A program made the translations under genes and the position numbers. Below, one piece after another: positions 8,012 to 11,030 of a stretch of DNA of 11,030 nt (position 1 is the first letter of the stretch; every line of letters starts with the position of its first letter). Source of the DNA: Betaproteobacteria bacterium (GTDB taxonomy: Bacteria; Pseudomonadota; Gammaproteobacteria; Burkholderiales; Burkholderiaceae); contig CANIMS010000030.1 in the NCBI GenBank assembly GCA_947468785.1, positions 1 through 11,030 of the forward strand, given 5' to 3'. The notes below the pieces were generated by a model. The model was not told the origin of the DNA and did no database searches. It was given only the letters and a program-made list of their open reading frames with translations.

Positions 8012-8869
8012 ATGACATCTCACCGAACAACTTCTGTGATGCAATCTCTTCAAGGTGCTTGGCGTCGCCACCCATTTCAGTTTGCGCTTTGTGCTTCATT
8101 GCTGATTCACCTCCTTTTTTTGTCGATTCGCTGGGGCGCTGGAGAAATTCAAAGTCGCCGACTCAATGCTCCTCTGAGCGTGGTATTGGTTAATGCCAGC
8201 AGTAAAACGCCACCAGCACAGGCTAATAAATTAGCTCAGGCGGATCTTCAGGGGGGTGGCAAAACAGAAAATCAAGATGCCACAGCTATACATCGCGCAC
8301 GACTGGGAACAGAAGCTCGTCTCGAGGTTTTAGAAAAACAGCAAAAACAAATGTTGGCAAAGTTAGATGAAGAACGTAGTCGCTCTGGGGGGCGTAAGAC
8401 TGGCGATGAGCAAAAAAGCGCACAACAATTAAATTCCCTAGAAGCAGAGTTGGCAAAACGCATACAAGCTGATGGACGCGGACCAAGACGCAAGGTATTA
8501 ACCGCCACCAGCGCCAAGGCGGTGACTTTTGCTCACTATTACGATGCCATGCGACAAAAGATTGAAGCGTATGGAAGTGCTTTTTTCCCGCGTGCTAATG
8601 GTCGAGCTTTATATGGCACCTTGATCATTGTTGTGAGTGTGGATGCTCAAGGCAATATCACGTCTAATGCACAGGGAAAAGATGGTTTATCGATTGGGCG
8701 GAGCTCAGGTAATCCGGAGTTGGATCGACAAGCCTTGGCGATTGTGAGAGCATCTGCTCCATTTGGAGTTTTCCCATCTGAAATGCGTAAGCAAATTGAT
8801 GTCTTAGATTGGGTTTCGACTTTTGAGTTCACCCGTGAAGGCGCTGACCGCTTGGAGTTGCGACGTTGA
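8012..8869 (+). CDS. TonB-like energy transducer protein
   Basis: A 285-residue protein with one N-terminal membrane segment (about 24-40, ALCASLLIHLLFLSIRW) after a basic stretch, a charged Gln/Lys/Glu-rich middle (about 98-152) likely to be helical or coiled coil, and a TonB C-terminal domain (about 170-275) containing NPELDRQALAIVRASAPFGVFP-type sequence at 234-255. TonB proteins couple the inner-membrane ExbB/ExbD motor to outer-membrane receptors; no exbB/exbD or receptor lies nearby, so its partner is unknown. The middle is not the Pro-rich spacer of classical TonB. The start is uncertain: ATG 8012 was chosen, 13 bp after the rnb stop, but GTG 8006 or ATG 8039 are possible and none has a clear ribosome site. 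Confidence 0.78.
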   Translation: MTSHRTTSVMQSLQGAWRRHPFQFALCASLLIHLLFLSIRWGAGEIQSRRLNAPLSVVLVNASSKTPPAQANKLAQADLQGGGKTENQDATAIHRARLGTEARLEVLEKQQKQMLAKLDEERSRSGGRKTGDEQKSAQQLNSLEAELAKRIQADGRGPRRKVLTATSAKAVTFAHYYDAMRQKIEAYGSAFFPRANGRALYGTLIIVVSVDAQGNITSNAQGKDGLSIGRSSGNPELDRQALAIVRASAPFGVFPSEMRKQIDVLDWVSTFEFTREGADRLELRR

Positions 8870-8912
8870 TGTTATTTCAAAAATAGTTCAAGAAATAGAT
8901 CAAAAATTCGCT

Positions 8913-8918
8913 TATCCT
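8913..8918 (+). promoter_or_regulatory. Weak candidate -10 element for aroE
   Basis: TATCCT (four of six to TATAAT) ends 6 nt before ATG 8925, which would put the transcription start on the A of the start codon. No -35 of quality is seen. It lies in the 55-bp gap after the tonB-like gene, the largest gap in the rightward row. Support is slight. Confidence 0.18.
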
Positions 8919-8924
8919 CTCATC

Positions 8925-9821
8925 ATGACTTCTTCCAATCCCATGGATTTATATACCGACCCAAAGCTTTTTTCTGGGGTGGACGTCTATGCCGTTGCTG
9001 GTAATCCAATCTCGCATAGCAAATCACCTTTGATTCATGCGCAGTTTGCACTTCAGTCTCATCAGAATATGCACTATGGACGACTGCAGCCAGATTTAGG
9101 AGGCTTTGCAAAAGCTGCACAAGATTTCTTTGCCGCTGGAGGCAAAGGGATGAACGTGACAGTGCCCTTTAAATTAGATGCGCAAGCATTTGCCGATGTC
9201 TTAACACCTAGAGCGCAATTGGCTGGTGCTGTGAACACACTTTGGATTAGTGACAACAAAGTTTATGGAGATAACACTGATGGCGCCGGTTTAGTCAGGG
9301 ATTTGCTGGCGCAAGGCATTACTCTTAAGGGTGCACGCATCTTACTTTTAGGTGCAGGAGGAGCCGCACGTGGAGTGTTGGGGCCACTGTTCGAACAGTC
9401 TCCGCAACATCTCGTGATTGCAAATCGCTCAAGCTCAAAGGCAAATGAATTGGTCAAGATTTTTTCTAAGCTAGCGCAAGGCAACAATTTAGAGTCAGTC
9501 ACATTAGAGGATTTAGAAGATGCAGAAAAAACGGCATCCTTTGATTTAGTGATAAATGCCACTGCAGCGGGGCTTGATAATGAATCGCCCATTAGCAACA
9601 AAGCAGCAGCCAATATTTTTGTGCCCGGTTCATTCGCTTACGAAATGCTTTACGGTAAGACAACAAGCTTTATGCAGCAGGCCCTCCAAAAAGGTGCTCG
9701 CGTAAGTGATGGCTTAGGTATGCTGGTTGAGCAGGCTGCCGATGCATTCTTGATCTGGCGTGGCGAAGCCCTTGCTACTGCGATTAACCCCCGGGCAGTA
9801 TTAGCGCAGCTCAGAAGCTAG
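8925..9821 (+). CDS. aroE: Shikimate dehydrogenase (NADP+)
   Basis: AroE reduces 3-dehydroshikimate to shikimate with NADPH, step four of the shikimate pathway. From ATG 8925 it is 298 residues (E. coli 272). The substrate domain has AVAGNPISHSKSP (23-35), with the two shikimate-binding serines at 32 and 34, and NVTVPFK with catalytic K83; GDNTDG gives D119. The NADP-binding Rossmann domain has GAGGAARG (143-150), NRSSSK (167-172) and NATAAG (211-216), and the tail has DGLGMLVEQAA (262-272). ATG 8943 is an equally plausible start, since homology begins near residue 20 and neither start has a Shine-Dalgarno sequence; an upstream TTG inside the preceding gene is unlikely. The product of AroQ, encoded at 2588-3037, is its substrate. 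Confidence 0.96.
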   Translation: MTSSNPMDLYTDPKLFSGVDVYAVAGNPISHSKSPLIHAQFALQSHQNMHYGRLQPDLGGFAKAAQDFFAAGGKGMNVTVPFKLDAQAFADVLTPRAQLAGAVNTLWISDNKVYGDNTDGAGLVRDLLAQGITLKGARILLLGAGGAARGVLGPLFEQSPQHLVIANRSSSKANELVKIFSKLAQGNNLESVTLEDLEDAEKTASFDLVINATAAGLDNESPISNKAAANIFVPGSFAYEMLYGKTTSFMQQALQKGARVSDGLGMLVEQAADAFLIWRGEALATAINPRAVLAQLRS

Positions 9822-9833
9822 TTCTTCGCCCTG

Positions 9834-10577
9834 ATGCGCTGGTTTATCTATCCCTTTAAGTGCTTATTGTTTGGCTTTCTAGCCATGCAGGCTTACTTTG
9901 CTATTCAGATTGGTTTATGGACCACCATTAATCCAGACAGTACTGCCTTTCAACGAGCTGAGCGTTGGCGTTTATGTACTTGGCATTGGACTTGCCCCAT
10001 TCAATCAAAATGGACTCCTTATGACAAGATTTCGGGGAACCTAAAAAGAGCGGTGCTAGTGAGTGAGGACGATATCTTCTTTCAACACAAGGGAGTTCGT
10101 GTTGAAGATATGCAAAAGGCTTGGGAGAAGAACCAGCAAAAGAATCGATCAGGCAAGCAAACGAAAACTGCTTTACGGGGTGGTTCAACCATTACTCAGC
10201 AATTGGCCAAAAATTTATTCTTATCCTCTGAGCAAAATTATTTTCGCAAGGGCCAAGAGCTGATCATCACTGGATTGCTCGAGTTGACTTTATCGAAGCA
10301 GCGCTTATTCGAGATTTATCTCAACTCTGTAGAGTGGGGAGAGGGCATTTTTGGAATTGGTGCCGCCGCTCAGCATTACTACACTACCACTCCGTCAACA
10401 TTGGATCGAGAGCAGTCGGCTGCCTTAGCTTCTGCTTTACCTGCACCGAAATGTTTTGATAAAACGCAGTATTGCCGAAAAGCCAATATTCATTTTCCGA
10501 CTCGCCAAGAATTCATCTTGGAATATATGGATCGAGTTGCTTTGGCCCCTAATCCAAAGAGTGGTTCTAATAAGTAG
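9834..10577 (+). CDS. mtgA: Monofunctional biosynthetic peptidoglycan transglycosylase
   Basis: MtgA is a GT51 enzyme that polymerises lipid II into glycan strands without a transpeptidase domain. The 247-residue length fits MtgA. A membrane anchor spans about 7-29. GT51 motifs follow in order: VSEDDIFFQHKG (76-87) with the catalytic E78, RGGSTITQQLAKNLFL (115-130), KGQELI (139-144), and EIYLNSVEWGEGIFGIGAAA (160-179) with the second conserved glutamate E168. A Lys/Gln-rich loop (98-112, with NQQKNRSGKQTK) joins motifs one and two and is somewhat long and basic. It follows aroE by 12 bp, the order seen in Burkholderiales, and no Shine-Dalgarno sequence precedes the ATG. It is the last gene of the rightward row and converges on pyrF. 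With mpl, it is the second peptidoglycan gene here. Confidence 0.95.
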   Translation: MRWFIYPFKCLLFGFLAMQAYFAIQIGLWTTINPDSTAFQRAERWRLCTWHWTCPIQSKWTPYDKISGNLKRAVLVSEDDIFFQHKGVRVEDMQKAWEKNQQKNRSGKQTKTALRGGSTITQQLAKNLFLSSEQNYFRKGQELIITGLLELTLSKQRLFEIYLNSVEWGEGIFGIGAAAQHYYTTTPSTLDREQSAALASALPAPKCFDKTQYCRKANIHFPTRQEFILEYMDRVALAPNPKSGSNK

Positions 10578-10599
10578 TTGCGTAATACTTTGCTAGTTC

Positions 10600-11030
10600 T
10601 TATTTGGCAGCTGCTGCTCTTAATGCATCGCGGGTGGTGAGGGCTACTGTTCTAGCGGCCTGCGCAAAATCACTACCAGAGCTGGCATATAGAATGGCTC
10701 GAGAGGAATTGATCACCATACCGGTGCCGGGTTTGTTTGGAATCGCACCCGCTTTTACGGTGGCATCAATATCGCCCCCTTGCGCGCCAATACCAGGTAT
10801 CAGTAAAGGCATATCACCAACAATCGCTCGTACTTTTGCAATTTCTTCTGGGAAGGTGGCCCCAACGACTAAGCCGATTTGTCCAGAGGAATTCCATTTC
10901 TGTGCGGCCAATTTAGCCACATGGAGATAGAGTGGCTGACCATCGGGGGATACGTTTAAGAATTGCAAATCGGAGCCCCCTGGATTGGAGGTGCGACACA
11001 GCACAATCACCCCTTTACCTTGATGACGCA
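10600..11030 (-). CDS. pyrF: Orotidine 5'-phosphate decarboxylase, C-terminal half (cut by window edge)
   Basis: PyrF decarboxylates OMP to UMP, the last step of pyrimidine synthesis. The frame is open through the right edge; about 142 C-terminal residues are present, beginning with RHQGKG before [16 protein letters not shown] at 11008-11010 could be mistaken for a start but lies inside this conserved stretch. [14 protein letters not shown] and the phosphate-binding loop PGIGAQGGD identify the longer 'type 2' OMP decarboxylase (usually about 270 residues). The catalytic Asp-Lys-Asp region lies outside the window. Its stop is 22 bp from the mtgA stop, facing it. Confidence 0.93.
   Translation of the reverse strand, partial: RHQGKGVIVLCRTSNPGGSDLQFLNVSPDGQPLYLHVAKLAAQKWNSSGQIGLVVGATFPEEIAKVRAIVGDMPLLIPGIGAQGGDIDATVKAGAIPNKPGTGMVINSSRAILYASSGSDFAQAARTVALTTRDALRAAAAK

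Noticed and set aside
8869..8886. Five-codon ORF (MLFQK) overlapping the tonB-like stop, possible leader peptide for aroE
   Set aside because: It has no ribosome site, no aromatic codon run and no attenuator-like hairpins after it; it is very likely chance.
8823..8924. Extended aroE start at a TTG inside the tonB-like gene
   Set aside because: It would add 34 residues with no resemblance to AroE and overlap the upstream gene; family homology begins near the ATG at 8925/8943.
9263..9613. 116-codon minus-strand open frame
   Set aside because: It lies antisense within the aroE NADP-binding domain and its composition mirrors the aroE codons.
10578..10599. Bidirectional terminator between convergent mtgA and pyrF
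   Set aside because: The 22-bp gap and its flanks show no GC-rich stem with a T-run on either strand.

Overview
The window reads as ordinary chromosome of a betaproteobacterium of the Burkholderiales. The moderate GC content, the protein style and the gene order (prmA-accC-accB-aroQ-tlpA facing mpl...rnb-tonB-aroE-mtgA) suggest a low-GC Burkholderiaceae member such as Polynucleobacter. That genus call rests on memory of gene order and composition, not on a search. There are no IS elements, phage genes, CRISPR arrays, tRNAs or rRNAs.

Left arm (1-3804, minus strand). Transcription runs tlpA -> aroQ -> accB -> accC -> prmA. prmA is cut by the left edge. aroQ, accB, accC and prmA are packed with 16-48 bp gaps and look like one operon: type II dehydroquinase (shikimate pathway), both halves of the biotin carboxylase part of acetyl-CoA carboxylase (fatty acid synthesis), and the L11 methyltransferase. 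A 239-bp gap (3038-3276) separates aroQ from tlpA, a membrane-anchored thioredoxin-like protein. The gap is AT-rich and holds a candidate promoter, an inverted repeat lying across its spacer, and A/T tracts repeating about every 10.5 bp. It is the most interesting non-coding stretch here.

Right arm (3831-10577, plus strand). mpl starts only 26 bp from the divergent tlpA start. It is followed by a FabG-like short-chain reductase, an RNB-domain exoribonuclease, a TonB-like protein, aroE and mtgA, with gaps of 20, 2, 13, 55 and 12 bp. Two genes serve peptidoglycan (Mpl recycles murein tripeptide, MtgA polymerises glycan strands), one shikimate synthesis (AroE, the step after AroQ), one lipid or acyl reduction, and one RNA decay. 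Several of these starts lack a clear Shine-Dalgarno sequence.

Right edge (10600-11030, minus strand). The C-terminal half of pyrF converges on mtgA with 22 bp between the stop codons and no recognisable terminator.

I found no convincing undescribed system. The points worth a second look are regulatory (curved-DNA-like promoter region, operator-like inverted repeat, possible leaderless starts) and protein-level (a Glu in place of a usual Asp in the RNB active-site motif, a charged helical spacer in the TonB-like protein, and an SDR gene within a cell-wall/RNase gene row).
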